A stretch of 64,000 nucleotides of DNA, from the NCBI GenBank assembly GCA_964036195.1, contig OZ038457.1:7839147-7903146 (forward strand), given 5' to 3'. This DNA comes from Sphaerolaimus hirsutus (lineage: Eukaryota; Nematoda; Chromadorea; Monhysterida; Sphaerolaimidae). Of the stretch, positions 38,101 to 53,100 are shown in pieces; the first letter of the stretch is position 1; each line of letters starts with the position of its first letter. The notes below the pieces were generated by a model, which searched no databases, was not told where the DNA came from, and worked only from the letters and a program-made list of their open reading frames with translations. The position numbers and the translations under genes are program-made.

Positions 38101-41100
38101 TTTAGATGGGAGGAGTAAATGAGAATTGAGTAATGAAATGAGAAATGAAAAGTGAAATGAGAAATGAAAAGTGAAATGAGAAGTGAAAAGATAAAAGCGA
38201 AGTAAATTTTCTCACTTCACATTTCAGATATCAATTTACTTAGCTTTTGACTTTCTACTTGCCATTTCACTTCTCACTACCTATTCACTGTACTTATCAA
38301 TTCACTTCTCATTTCATAATTTTTCAGGGTTCGACAGTAGTTCGTTACTTTTGGGTATTTTTGGTACTTGCGTTGACATGTATGTTTTTGTTCTAATGAT
38401 GTCTACTCGTGTTTCACTTCACCTATCACCTACTCGGCTATCATTCACCGTATAGAATATCAAATGACGGGTAAATGGATAAAAATGACAATATACACAC
38501 AGGGAATTTTACAGAACTTTTGAGATTTCACAGGAAATTTGGCACGACTTAACATTTCGCATGACATTTGACATATTACGGGGTCTGGGAGTACCATAGT
38601 GGCATTTAGTACTGCTATTCTATGCAGTAGTTCTCATAAAGAAATCGGCTTCACAAAGCGCACCCTTTTGTCGTGTCTGCTTTTACACGGGCACTCGTAG
38701 TTCACCTCCAATGCGTAGGGTGGAATTGTTTCCATAACGGAGCACGATGCTGCGTGTGAAAAATTTTGTAAGCTGCATGTACTGGGGTTAAATCTACCGT
38801 AAATGCCTGAATGAGTGCCCTCTCGGGAATTAATTTTCTTTTAGAACTGAAAAATGGCTATAAAATATACAGTTGACTCCCATAAACAGTTGACTCAGTA
38901 TACAAATACGCTATACAGTTGGCTCCCCGTGTTAACTGATTTTGAAATTAGTTCGTATATCAATTCACGGGTTGCAGAAAAATCTTCAATCCCACAATTC
39001 ACATTTCTTTTCCAACACGACGGTATGTGCATTTGAACATACTTCCGCGACCGGTCAACTACACTTTTTCCCAATAACTGGGGCGCGGCGCGGCCTTTGA
39101 TCGCCGCACATCGGGTGCATGCATGCACCGAGCATTTACATGCGCCGGGCGCTTACATGCGCCGAGGCACACCGCCGTTCAAAACCACCATCAAACGCAC
39201 GCATGCAAACGGTGACGTTGTTGGAAGTGCTGTTGTCGCACGAGCCGTCCACGCCGCACCAGCCCGGATTGCAGTGGCACCGGAACCAGGGACTCGTGTT
39301 CACGCACGTGCAGTGCGGCGGGCATGAGTCTTTGTGCATACACTCGTTTATGTCTGCGTGCGTGGGTTGTATTCGGGGGGGCACTTGATTTGGGGGGGGG
39401 CACTTGATTTGGGGGTGGGCTTGATTTGGGGGGGGGCACTTGATTTGGGGGGGCACTTGATTTGGGGGGCACTTGATTTGGGGGAGGGGGCAAAGTGTCA
39501 TCATGTGTTGAATTCATTTCAAACACGACTTAGCTTGCGAAATTGTGCCCGTCTCGCGACAGTGATACATTTTGTCATATCAAATGCATAGTTTTATATT
39601 ATTGCTGAATACCTAGCGACAGCATTCGCGCAAAGTAAAATATTTGATCTTAGGTAAAAAAATATTTAGATTTCTTGTGAAGATAAAGCAGATTAAAAAA
39701 ATTACATCAGGCGTTTAGTGCCATTTTTCTGCGGCCCCCCCAGCGACATATTTTCCTGGCGCGTCATTTCAAAATGGCGCCGAAACTACTTGAGTAATTC
39801 AGGAAACACCTAATGTCTGGTCGCTGAGAAAAGCGACATGGTGGCAGTCCCAAGCCCTGTAAAGTGTAAAGTAAAGTGTCAAATGTAAAGTAAAGTGTCA
39901 ATCAAAACAAAAAAGAAAAGATTTTATTTTGAACTTTGCATGACAATTGACACTTTACTTTACTTTTGTCATGACAATTGACACTTTACTTTGCACTTGA
40001 CTTTACATAGGACACTTTACTTTACACTTTACAGGGCTTGGGACTGCCCCATGGTACTTGGCGGTGGCGGCCTTTTTCTGTCGTATAATTTTCCCTGGCG
40101 CTACAGCGGCCAGCATACACCCCCCTGGCAGCCTATTGTAAGTAGTCAGTACTCGATACTACCAACTCCGGGGTAACTCGCGGACCATTTAAAATGCCCA
40201 ATGTTAGTGCAAAATGTCAAAAGTCATGTAGGTAAACTTCCCTGAAAATGTCAATTTATTATCATTTTTTCAACTGGCCGTCTGACGTTTTTCATGACAC
40301 TTTGCCTGACATTTGACATTTTTCATGACATTTTACATGGCTTTGGACACTTTGCGCGATATTTTACACTTTGCGCGATATTTTACACTTTGCAGGCCGT
40401 TTTACAGGTACCGGGGGCGAAACCAGGTCACAAGATCGAAGCCGGAGACACAATGCGAGCGCAAGCGGCACGTACCTGCGCAGATGTGAACGTGATTATT
40501 CTCGTTGTTTCCAAAGTATCCCGGCGGGCAGTTGCATTTGTGCGTCGCGGCACCGGGCGAGCCGCTGCCCAGGAATTTGCCATCTCTATTCTCACATGTA
40601 GCCATGCTGCTACAATAATGTTTGCACGTAGCGCATTCGTCGAGGTCTGCGCGGTGTTGGAATAGCGGTTTGGTTCTAATCCACGGTAAATCGATAATGA
40701 TGACAGGAAATCGTGCGGACTGACCACAACGATTTCATTTTTTTTGGTGGTGTCTCAGAGAATTCCGAGAATTCAAGTGGCCAAAACCCGGTGCGCATGT
40801 AAACCTGGTGCACATGTAGACCCGGTTGCACATGTAGACCCGGCCAGTAGGGTGGCAGACGGTACGGCCTTGCGGTAAACCGTACGGTACGGTAAATTTT
40901 CTATTTTGCGGTAAATGGTATCGTACGGTAAATCTTCAATTTTGCGGTAAACGGTGCTGTAAATCTAAAAGTGCGGTACGCGGTACGTGGTACGGTACGG
41001 TAAATTTCTGATTGTCAGAAATGCATCAATGCCGGACTAGAGACAACTTTTACTTCATCAATTGCAACCAAATTCAATTACACAATTTGATAATGGACTT

Positions 41101-44100
41101 AAGAACACAATAACATTATGATCACATAAATATATCACCGTATTACCTCGAAATACCCCCAGGGGGTTTATTATTTCGCCAGCAAAATTTGAGGGGGGAT
41201 AATTCGAGGGGGGGGGGTTATTCGAGGGCGGGTTTATTATTTCACCAGAAATTTTTGGAGATTCCCCATACGCAGATGTAGAAAAATCAAAAAATTACAT
41301 AGATGTATATGTGTTTATAGGCATATATAACTGTATATACACAAAAACCCTTCCCTAACATCACTCAATCATCAGTTTTAACGTGTGCTCTGCATTGTAC
41401 AGATCACAAACTGCAGTATCTGTCATGTACGTTCACGTTACACTCAATTTTAGGGGGGGGGGGGGTCTTTCGAGGGGGGTTTATTATTTCCTCAGCCGAA
41501 ATTTAGAGGGGGGGTATTTCGAGGGGGGGTTCATTCAAGGGGCTAATAAGGTACCCACAACATAATAAAAAGCTGAAAATAGGCAATTAGGCATGAATGC
41601 AATTTTGGGAGACACCCATAGGTGGTGCAAGGTCTAAATTTGCACTTGTGATGTTCACATTAGCCAAAATATCACATTTGTGACACCTTTTATTGGAGAT
41701 ACCTCTTATGTGAGATTGAAAAATTTCAAAATTGCTATAGGTAAATATAAAAAGTACACTAAATCGCAAATGGCCATAACTGCACTGTGGGACATGTAAT
41801 AAAGCAGGACTGCTTACGCATTTATGATATGAGAGTCAAACATCAAACACCAGATGGCCAGTGGCACAGTGACACCCTGCCAGCAATTGTGAAAGTGATG
41901 TAATTCCTCCCAGTAGGAAACACACTCTTGATTGGAGGCGTGGCAATTTGAGGACCACTTCAGATAGTGTGCACCACCCACCATATTAAAATAGTTAGCT
42001 CAAGCTTCATCAACAATAAGGCTATCCTGAATCAGAAATGTGTGAAAAATATTGCTGAAAAAATAGAATGGCATCTCCAATAGAACAGCACCTCCAATAG
42101 AACAGCAGGTGAAATAATTGATAACAAAATAGAATAGCACTTCTGTTAGAAAAAATACAGTAACAATAAGAGGGTGTATGGTGCAGAAATGCATGTTCCG
42201 CACCGGGTCTACATGAGCGCCAGGCCTACATGAGCACTGGGTTTACATGAACAACGGGCCCGTTTGAATACCAAGCATATTTTTATGCTTTTTCAAATAT
42301 TTCTCTTAAACGACGATTTCACAACCTGAAGAATTGAGTGCAGATCTGAGATCAGCACAATCAACGGCGTTGATATAGAAAATACCTATATACTGTATAA
42401 AAAATACCGACTGGAGCGCAGACTTTGGACAGAATCCTACCATGATTTCATGAATAAAATCGTGTGATAAATTTTGTGGATAATTATTCCATAGTCAAAA
42501 CGAAATATTATGATAAAAAGCTGTATATTTTTAGGTTCATAATCAGATGGGTTATGGTAGGTTTCCAGATAAAGTGTGATATAAACGCGAGTATAAACAA
42601 ACCATCGCATTCGCCTGTTTTTTCATTTTTCTCCAAACCATGCATGCAAGCGCAGCCTTGCTCGCCGTTATCGAGTATAACAGCTTCCGTAAAAGCTACT
42701 TTCGAACTGCAGTCCGAGTTTTGCTGTTTTAACCAATCTTCTTGCCATTTCCTCGGCCCCGTCGGGGGCGTAACCGGCTTAGCTGCGCGCGTTGGCGCCG
42801 AATTTTATTCACGGGAATACCGGTGTTACGGTGTATTCAGTTTTCAAAGTGAGCAAATTCTTGTTGACGTGTACGTTTCAAAGTTGACGTGTACGTTTCA
42901 AAACGTCCCAACCATTGCGGATTCCTGAAGGTAAGCTGCTCAAAGGTAATCTATTAATAACTTGCTCAAACGTAATCTATTAATCATCTGCTCAAAGGTA
43001 ATCTATTAATAATCTGCTCAAAAGTAATCTATTAATAATCTGCTCAAAGGTAATCCAATTGAGATTACCATTGAGCACATAGTGGATTACAATTCATACA
43101 TGAGGATTGCCTGAGGGAATCCGATTTTTAACCTTCCCCTGATTGGTAAGCTAAAGTATGTCGATGGGTAAGCCAAAGTGTATTGATGGGTAAGCTGCTG
43201 GCAAATTAAATTTTTTAATTCGGTTGGTAAGCCAAAGTGTATCAGTTTTAAACCTGACCGTCTCGATTGGTAAGCCACAAATACTAATACAATACCGAGG
43301 TGTGTACATAGCCATAAATATAAATATCAATGAATTATAAATATAAATATCAATGAATTACCAAGGTATGTACATAACAATACATGAGGAAATTATGTCT
43401 GGCCAAATGTGTTTAGCCATACTACTCAAAGTGCATGTTACCTTCCTGCTACATCTATTAAAAAATACCTCTGCTCCATACATATTTATGTATGTGGTAG
43501 GTTTGCATTATGGCTTAAAAATCGAGACATTGGCTTTATAATCGACATACCATGGGTTAAAAATCAAGATACTTTTGTAAGCTGAGTGTGGCTTTATTGT
43601 TGATACACTTTGGCTTACCCATAGACATACTTTGGCTTACCAATCAAGACCTTACAAATCGGGAAGGTTAAAAATCGCTATACTCTCGGATTACCTTCAG
43701 TACAGATAGATGAACATACAAAATCACTGCATAACATTTTTACACCTACTGTACTGCATAATTGAAACTTACAGTTTAGCATAAATTTGTTTCCCATAAT
43801 TTCTTCCAAAAATTGCATTAGAATTTTAGATTTGCACATTTTATAGATGGCTAATTTTTATATGAATGATCAAAGAGAAATGCTTACACTCTACATGACA
43901 CGTAATTCAGTAATACAATCTCTTATTTTATTCTATTGACAATTCACATGACATTTGACACTTACTTCACTTCACATTTACCTTTTTCTTTACCTCATGC
44001 AATTGATAGACGTGGGAACAGACGCCACTCACACAGTAAACTGGTGGCACATTTAAATGAGAAATCAGGTACCTCATTTTTCATAACAATCTCACAGGAA

Positions 44101-47100
44101 AACGTGCAGCCCAATATGGCTGCCATTTGTTGTGGGGGTGCCCACAACATTTGCCTACATATATGCCAAGTGGCACCCCATGGCACCCCCCCCTGTTCTG
44201 CTGCTACAGATTGATGAAGATTTTTTGCCAATTTTTTCCCGGAAAATATAAATGAGAATTTTCAAAAAACCACACAAAATATAGTTGTGGTGAAGTGTGC
44301 AGCCATTTTTTGGTGTGGTTACAACACAAGTGATGAATACACTTGTGTTGGTGCTTTTTCAAAAAATTAAAAGTCCTTGTGGCTTGCCCAAAGCCATCTT
44401 TTGACCTCCTGGTAATTAAGGGGTATATTTTGACCCCCTGCCCACTCCCCCACATAAAAATTACCCCAGATATACAGACATGTGCCACGGAGCCATGTCA
44501 ACAATGATTTTAAACTTTGTGATTACCTAAATTGTGGTTGTGATTAAAAAACTGTGATTTTTTATTTTCTGGACATGACCTCTTTATTTGTCTGGCCCAC
44601 TCACACTAGATACAGGGCACATTGCCCATTGGCCCCTACAGGTTTTTATCAGATAATTAGTGCCCACATTGAATGGGCACAAGTATTTTGTAATTTGCAT
44701 CAAGACACTGCAGGTGCTGGACACGCTATCACGCGAGTGCCCTCTTTACACAGGGCTGTTTTTATCATTTGCTATAAAAAATACATAAGTGCAAAAACAG
44801 GGCCCAGGAGCAGCCATATGTTGCCCCTGACACTGAGCGAGCCAATTCTGGCCCCCATGTGCTCCATGAATAGCTTGGGATAGTGGATTGTCCACCTTTT
44901 CATGTTTTTCTCAAAAATATTTTTTGGATTTGATCAACAACGCCATCATTGTGTGGGGCTTCTGGAGGTTCTGAGGGGGTAGAAAAGTTAAACATACTTA
45001 CAATCTACCAATGTTAAAAAAACTTTTTGGTCTCAAATGTCCAGAAAAAAAGATATAAAAAAAAAAAATTTCTCCAGGAACAAAAATTTGTATGAATTCT
45101 CATTTATATTTTCCAGAAAAAATGTGGAAAAAATAAAATTTTCTGCAACAAGGGTGGCCTGAGGGGGGTGCCCCCTAGGGTATATATAGTAAATACTTGG
45201 GGGCACCCTCACACAAGATGAGAGCCTAACAGGTTGCATGTGGGATTTGTAAAATACAATAAAGTTATTTTCTCATTTATATTTTCCACCAGTTTACATA
45301 TAAGATTACCAACCATAAATATAAGATTACCAACCATAAATATAAGATTACCAACCATAAATATAAGATTACCAACCATAAATATAAGATTACCAACCAT
45401 AAATATAAGATTACCAACCATAAATATAAGATTACCATCAGTACATGGAAACTTCTGCATATTGTTCAGCGTAGGATTACCTTCAGTACATGAACCGGGA
45501 TTACCTTTGCGGAAATTACCTTCAGTACCCTCCCTGCACAATGACACCAAATGTAGACTGGTTGACGGGTAACACTACGCATTATTGTATATAAATAAAT
45601 ATACTTACTGACGGTCTTGTACACTCCAGTATTTGTTTCAACACTTTTGCGTTTGAACGTCGTTCGTCGGCTAGTGAGCAAGCTTTGAATTGGGATGGGA
45701 ACCAGTTGACATTTGGTGTCGTTGTCAACTAGCGGGCGTACTGTGGGGAGCCAAACTCACAACAGCGAAAGCCGGTGCCATCATAACCCTCATTGCATCT
45801 GCAGATGTAGCCGAGAGTTTTGCCATAACGCGGTTGACTGTAACCGTTCTTACTGCAGGCTGGTTGATTTTCTTTTTTTGTACAATGGAGAGGGTCGATT
45901 TGCTCGCCGCCGAGACCGAATGAGGAACCGGCACTCTTCGACCGGGTATCCGGTTCGCTTTCAACTGCGAAATTATTTTTGAATTTGTTCAAAATGTCGC
46001 TGAAATGAAATATATGGAAAGATATTGTAGCTAGATCTCTAGAGACCTCGCAACTAGGGTGTCAACTTTCCGTTTTCCGTTTCCGTTTTCCGTTTTCAGG
46101 AGGAAATTTGTTACCCTTTCCGTTTTCCTACCGCTGAAAATTTTTACCCTTTCCGTTTTCCGTTTTCCGGCAGCTTTCAATTTTTACCCTTTCCGTTTTC
46201 CGTTTTCCATAAAAATTTTTTTGACACCCCACTCGCAACCCAAAAATACTCTATAGTGACAGAAAGTAAATGCAATGAGATTTTTCCATTTTCTATCACA
46301 ATGGATATTTCCAGCTGTGTGGTTGCAGAAAGCTGATATTTTGGGGATATATTTAGGTAGGTGTACCCCCTGCTACTCGCATGCACAGTTGTTAAAATGT
46401 GCGTACATTATGTCGGAAAACAAAATACGTGTACGCGAGTACGCCGTAAATACATTTACATATACTTTAGGCGGTGTTTACAGTACATTTTGTGACGACG
46501 CCAAAAACAATTCTGTAAAGTTGCCGCGGCCGCGACAAATCTGCGACGGCGAATTTGAAAAAAGCCTATAACTTAAGAACGACAAGAAGAAATCACCTGA
46601 AAGTTTGCATGCATGTATTGTCCTATAGATAAAAGTAGTGATGGAAAAGCGCCATGGCGCTAGCGCCAAAGCAAAAAGCGCCATGGCGCTTGGCATTAAA
46701 ATGCTCTGGCGCCATTGGCGCTTGGGACCGTGATCTAAGAAAGCGCCATGGCGCTTGGCGCCATTTTCTGGTGGCGCTATTGGCGCCAACATTTTGAATG
46801 GCGCCAAAAAAGCGCCAACCATAACGGTAAAAATTGTTAAAATTCAGGTATAAATTAATACATATTTACATTGATTCACCCGTCTTAAATTATCAATTTC
46901 GATGACAACAATATTTAAGTTTGAACTTTTTATGTATTGAGGTTTGTTTACATCCATATAATGTTGATAAATAAAGGTAAGCAGAGTTGTTGGAATGTTT
47001 TTACCTATTTTTACTTAAGGGTGTTTATATTTGGATACCGATTTAACGTTTTTGTTTTCTCCAAAAATAACGTCGCTTATTCATTGATAATGCTCAGTTT

Positions 47101-50100
47101 TCAGTTACCATATTTCGACTAATACATATGATGGCATACCTCCAATAGACGGCAGGTTCTAGATGGTTTTTGCAGTTACGAAAACGATAGAGCGGCGTAG
47201 AATTGAGTGTTTTTCAGTTTAGTATAGGAGTCAACAATTTGGTGGTGATGGTAACTCACACTATTATAGTTAGGTATTTATTCTGAAAAACATCTTTGAA
47301 TTTGCTGTATTGCTAATTAAGTGTCTGGTTGTTATCATTATCTTTTACCATAGCAGTTTTTACGTTTGCTAAGAATTGAACAGCGTTAGTAAATTACAGA
47401 GCGGTGAAAAACACCAAAAATCCTCAAATACGTCCTCTCCATTGATTAACTGACATGAAATTTTGACTATTGAGCTTGCTAACTAGTGATGTGAAAGCGC
47501 CATGGCGCTGGCGCCTGGCGCTAGCGCCAAAGAAAAAGCGTGTGACACTGTGGCCATTTTGCTGTGGCGCCATTGGCGCTTGGCGCTGAACTTTTGAAAA
47601 GCGCCATGGCACATTTGGCGCCATAGTGCCCTGGCGCCATTGGCGCTAGTGTTTTTAAAAGCGCCGAAAAAGCGCCACATAGTTGACAATTTTCTGCATT
47701 AATTGATGCATTAATTGATGTATTTTCACAGCTTGTTTTGTATTTAAATTGTCCTGTTTTGTTATGGATTCGGTAACTTGGATAGCACAGCAAAGTGTGC
47801 TCACAGACGATTGCTTTACTCATGGAACTGCAGGCGTGCAGGGTCTCCAATGGGGAGGGTTGGTTTGTTGGGCTGATATTACCACCCCAATCGGCCAGCT
47901 ATCTGACCCCGACCCAGCTAAGCTATCCATCTAGGTATCTTGAGGCGCATTTTGCCACTCCCAGATGCCCAGTAAAATGCGAAATGTCATGCAAAGTGAC
48001 AAAAGTGATGTAAAATACCCTGTAAAATGTTAAATGTCATTCAAAACACTACAAATAATATAAAATACCCGGGGAAATTATACGTTTTGACATTTTACAC
48101 AGCATTCCACATGACTTTTGATACTTTGCATAACATTTGACATTTTGGCTGATTGGTGCTAATATTATTATAGGTGACCTGATTTGATTAAAACTAAACA
48201 TTTCAGTGCTCCAAAGAGCTTCCTCGCTGGTAATGTAATAAATATCCAAGGAACTGAATCCAAGGCATTTCATGAGCACAGCCGCATACATTTACAAACA
48301 GTGCAATTTTTTGGCGCTTGGCGCCACCGTCCTCTGGCGCCATTGGCGCTTGGCGCCGTGGTCTGACAAAGCGCCATGGCGCATGGCGCATTTTTGCCGT
48401 GGCGCCATTAGCGCTTGGCGCTCGGCTTTGAAAAGCGCCATGGCGCTTTTGGCGCCTAGCGCTAAACTTCTGGCGTTTTTCACATCACTATACCTAACTC
48501 ATAAATGAGCCTTGAATGCGTTTCAGTTTACTGAATGAGTTATAATTACTCTCTGTAAACTAGTGAATGGACGTATGACTCCAGTAAACTTACATAAAAT
48601 TCAAGATTGATTTTTTGGCGCTTGGCGCCACCGTCCTCTGGCGCCATTGGCGCTTGGCGCCGTGGTCTGAAAAAGCGCTGGCGCATTTTTGCCGTGGCGC
48701 TATTAGCGCTTGGCGCTCGGCTTTGAGTCTTAGAATGATATGACTATTCGATATCGATATTCAACATTCGGTATTTTTTCCTGAAACTCGATATTCGATA
48801 TCAATACGATGTGGAATGGAACCTTGATATGACTCTGCATCACTTCACAACTTTGACAGTTGACAACTAGGGAAAACATGACAGTTAACAACTAAAAATA
48901 TGAAACTTCACAAGTAAAATATCACATTTCCGCTCACTTGACAACTAGATCCGAACCAAAAAATTGCGCTCACTTGACAACTAATTACCTATTCCAACTT
49001 TCACAAGTAAAATATCACATTTCTGCTCACTTCACAACTTCATATTATGTTCCAACATTCACAAGTAATAATTAATATGATATCGACGCTCACTTGACAA
49101 GTTCATATCTTTCGCAACTTTCACAAGTAAATGAACTCAACAACTATGTAACAGATGCCACATGCACATGGCAAACATTTAACATTTTCATTAAGTGTGC
49201 AAACATTGTAGCATAAATCAAAGGCAACTTCCAATATGCACAGTCTGAAATGCAAACGGTGCATGCCTGCGTCTGCTCCTCACATGATGCAACATCATTT
49301 CCTGTCTTGTCAATTTGGTGTCAATCAAAAATGTCAATCAATAAGCCAACAAACAAGTGCATTAAGATTTCTGAATTTCCAACTTGATTTAGAATCATTT
49401 GCACCTATTGTCATGATGCTGAAGGTTTTGGTAGGATTGATGAGCTTTTGCAACGCTTGTCGACTAAGAGCAAGCCAGTGCTTTTCCTCAAAAGTAGCAG
49501 TCATGGCTAGGGTTGGCCGATGTTTTTTTTCCGATTGCCGATTGTCAAAGTTGTCAAGTGAGCATGGTCCCCTCGATATTGATATTCTATATTCGATATT
49601 AAAAAAGGTCGATATTCGATATTACGATATTTGATATTGCAATTTGCTTTTGGTATACCAAAGCAAATTTCGAGCAGCATATTGTATTTTCATGTGGTTG
49701 CAGACATGGTTAATCATGTCTTTACTGAAATGTGTATGGTACAAGTGATTTTAAAAAGGTTTACATCAGTCAAAAGTAGAAAATGGAAGAAAAACATGAT
49801 GAATAAAAGGGTATCAGGCAAACAACAATTGGTAGACATTACAGTTCATACCATAGGCGGCGCAAGGTCCCAATTTGCACTTGTGACATTCACATTAGTC
49901 AAAATTTCACCTTGTGGCTCCCTTGTATCGGAGCCCTTATGTGAAGTTAGCAGCCAGCCAAAAATTTCGAAATTCGCTATAAATATAAATAAAATTGGCT
50001 AAAAATAGGTATATAACCATGTATATAGATGAAAATATTGATTTTAAAGGTGAAAATTGGCAAAATAGCCCGAATTTTAGTGATTTTGCGCTATGTGACA

Positions 50101-53100
50101 GTGAAATTTCTGCTTGTGACACGAAAAATTCAGCTTGTGACATTCACAAGCGCACAAGCACTTACGCCACCTATGGTTCATACTTATAGCCGAATTGCTT
50201 AATGCATGTTGCAAAAAATAGCATATCAGCATTTTCAGGGTTCAAATTAAGCACTCCAACAAAAATAACATTATAAATATTGTACTTTTACTCATCAAAA
50301 AAAACTATAAGTAAATCAGATCAATCACAAATATCTCAAAATGAAAATAATAACTTTAATTAGGGACGCAATGCAGGTTCAAATATCGGAAAAATGGTCG
50401 ATATTCCATATTTGTTCAAAATTTTTGATATAGATATTCAATATTAACAAATGGTCGATATCCGATATTTGATACGATATATCGTTTGAACCCTACTTGT
50501 GACTGACATCATGTGATTGACATCATGTGACCTAAAACATGTCTGTATAGATTCATAATGCAAGCTTCGGAAGTTCGAACTATCGTCGCACAACGTTCTT
50601 TGTTGCACAAAACACTTCGTCACAAAAAAAACCTACAGCTTAGTCGCACTGCGTCTTTGATTTTTTCGGTCTTCTTGATGCACATGGAGACGCCGCCGCC
50701 AAGCATGCCGGGGGGACAGGCGCACGTGAAGCGGCTCTGACCCCTGGGGGCAGTCCCGGACCCTGTAAAATGCCCCGGAAAATGTCTAATGTCAAACAAA
50801 ATGCAGTGAAAGATGGAAAAATCGTTTGCCATTTTGCAGGGAATTTTGCATGAATTTTGACACTTTGCATGACACATGACATTTTACAGGGCCTTTTTCA
50901 GAGTCTGGGAAATGCACCTGGCCGCGTCGCCGTTGGTGCAGATAGCGCCGTGCGCGCATGTGTGCTGGCACTTGGCGCACTCGTCGATGTCTGCGTGGTT
51001 TTTGTTTGGTGCGGATTTTTTGTGGCCGCGCAAACTGGTACACCGTCGAAATTAGAAAACTCAAAAAAACTGTCTTGAACACGTTTGAGTTTACCAGGAT
51101 TTATGATCGCCGTCACCAGTAGCTTCAAATACCGTCAAAAGCCTAAATGCCCAAAAATACGTATTTCCTGGAAATATACACCTTGGATTAACCTCCCCTC
51201 GAAATATCCGCCGTCCGGAATAAGGTACATCATGTATATGATCATAAACACCTTCCCGGACAAGTTCACCACCCATTTTTTATTTCACTTCGAATGCAAT
51301 ATCTCCATCCATGGGGATGTTATAAAGCTGAAACTTTGTATATATAAAGTTGTAAGACCCCTCTACTCTCCAACAATCGGGGAGGTGCGGCGACTCACTA
51401 CAGGGTCGGTCGCCCTATATGCAACAATTTTTTTTGGCGTTTTTGGTGTCCCAAACAAGTTCACCACCCACTTGATTGGCTACACTATCAGAGCCGTATC
51501 TCCAGCTGTGATGGCGGTATAACGCTGAAATTTGGGGGATGTCTTGCCAACAACCCCCTTCACAATGCACCAGTGGGGCGGCTGCCTACTACCCACTGAA
51601 GCATGGGTCACTGCATATAAAGTGGACCATTTTCTAAAAACAGCCCAGTGTCCCAAAACAGTTCATCACCCAACTGCATAAAAAAAACTTTGCAACGACA
51701 TATTTACCTAATCAGGGACGTATCCAGGATTTTTGAGCGGGGACGGGGCTGCTTGTTTACGGAGCCCGGCGAACGGGGGGGGCTCAGCCCCCCCCCCCTA
51801 AAATTTTGCCTGTATAGTGACGGAATGGCGCCATAGTGCTAGCGCCATTCGTAGGCGCCACGCCAAGGCGTCATTGGCGTTGGCGCCAGCGCCAGAAAGC
51901 GCTGTAAATGTATGTAAATATACGTACATTCACAGCGAAAGGAACATTATTGGGTGCATTTTCTGGTATATGTACCACGGGGACCGATATGCTGAAAATA
52001 GAGTGTGTTTAGGGGGCAAATGCGCGCTTGCGCGCAAAATTTTTGCATACACCGTCGAAAATTTGTACTAAAAAGTGCATTTTCGGAGGGTTTTCATGTA
52101 ACATGGTTTTTCATGTAAAATAACAGACCCCTCGGGTATTTCGAGGAAATATTTACGGTATTTACATATCATTTTCCCAAATGCCGTTGGTGTACTAGGG
52201 CACGAATAACACCGAACTGACCGACGCAGGTGCCGTTGTTCGAGCGCATGCCAACGCCGCACACGCAATGCTCCTTGCCTTTGGCGTCCAGGGCGCACAC
52301 CGTGTTGCGTTCGTTCGCGCACGTGTTGCTCGGCTTGCCGTTCTTGCCGCCGAGGCACGGCTTGTCTGCCAAATTTTCAGGGGTGTTGTGCACGGTAGAG
52401 CGTGGATGTGTGATGCGCAGTGAAGCGTTAAGTGAGTTAACACTGGTGCTTCACAGGCGCTACACGAAGCGACCCAGTGCTTCAAGATGCCTCGTGAAGT
52501 ATTGGTGAGACCACTTCACATTAATTGATATGGCGCAAAGTGATGGAATGGGCGCCGCGCGCGGCGCAAAGCTTATGGCGCAAAAGTCAATTTTATTATT
52601 TTGAAAAAAGTAAAAAGAAAAATTTGGCCTACTTGAATTTTCACCAAGATAAAATGAAACGTAAAACCTTTCACTTCACCTCAAAACTGTTTTTCTCTCC
52701 ACTTCCTTACGCAGACCAAACACCAGGAAACAAACCCCCCCCCCCAACCCACAGCAATTATATCCATCGCCATCGTATCCCTTTTTACATTCGCACCGCT
52801 GCCCCAGGGCCTTGGATAAGGTCTTTTCCGTGTAGGCGTTCTCATGGCACGGCGCAGGCTTTTTCAGGCACTTGTCTTCTGAGTACGCGGTGGGTGGAAT
52901 TAGTTGCCCGATTTGGGTTGTATGTCTGGCAGTTAGAAAGTGCCCGAGTTTGTGTGGTATGGGCCCTCACTAGCTAGTTGACATCGCAAATTTTTTGTCA
53001 ACTGAATGCCAACTAATGTCAACTAAATAACACACAAAAATATATTTGAAGCATCACACCTAACAGAAACAATGAAAATTAGTGTCACTATACACCAGAG

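Larger units (their letters stand above)
23497..38749 (-). other. Twelve sushi (CCP) domains of the mosaic gene
   Basis: Single-exon sushi domains: 35124-34918, 28915-28706, 27885-27697, 27167-26952 and 26335-26150. Two-exon sushi domains: 38749/38030, 36389/35726, 33547/33225, 31490/30930, 30584/30130, 25718/24748 and 23766/23617. Each shows the four-cysteine pattern with GxxxxxxC, GY and a late W...C, for example VTLNCKRGYLVDRG with WLWPDKKPRC, and FSCITHYVLQGKVSVTC with KWAEKVPVC. Split domains are cut at different internal points, so the splits arose separately. Confidence 0.85.

Noticed and set aside
42930-43690. Regular spaced repeats considered as a CRISPR-like array.
   Set aside because: Units are imperfect, occur in both directions, have no unique spacers of constant length, and the DNA is eukaryotic.
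44204-44488. Cys/His-rich frame resembling a THAP-type zinc finger.
   Set aside because: Spacing of the metal ligands does not fit and no further domain residues are present.
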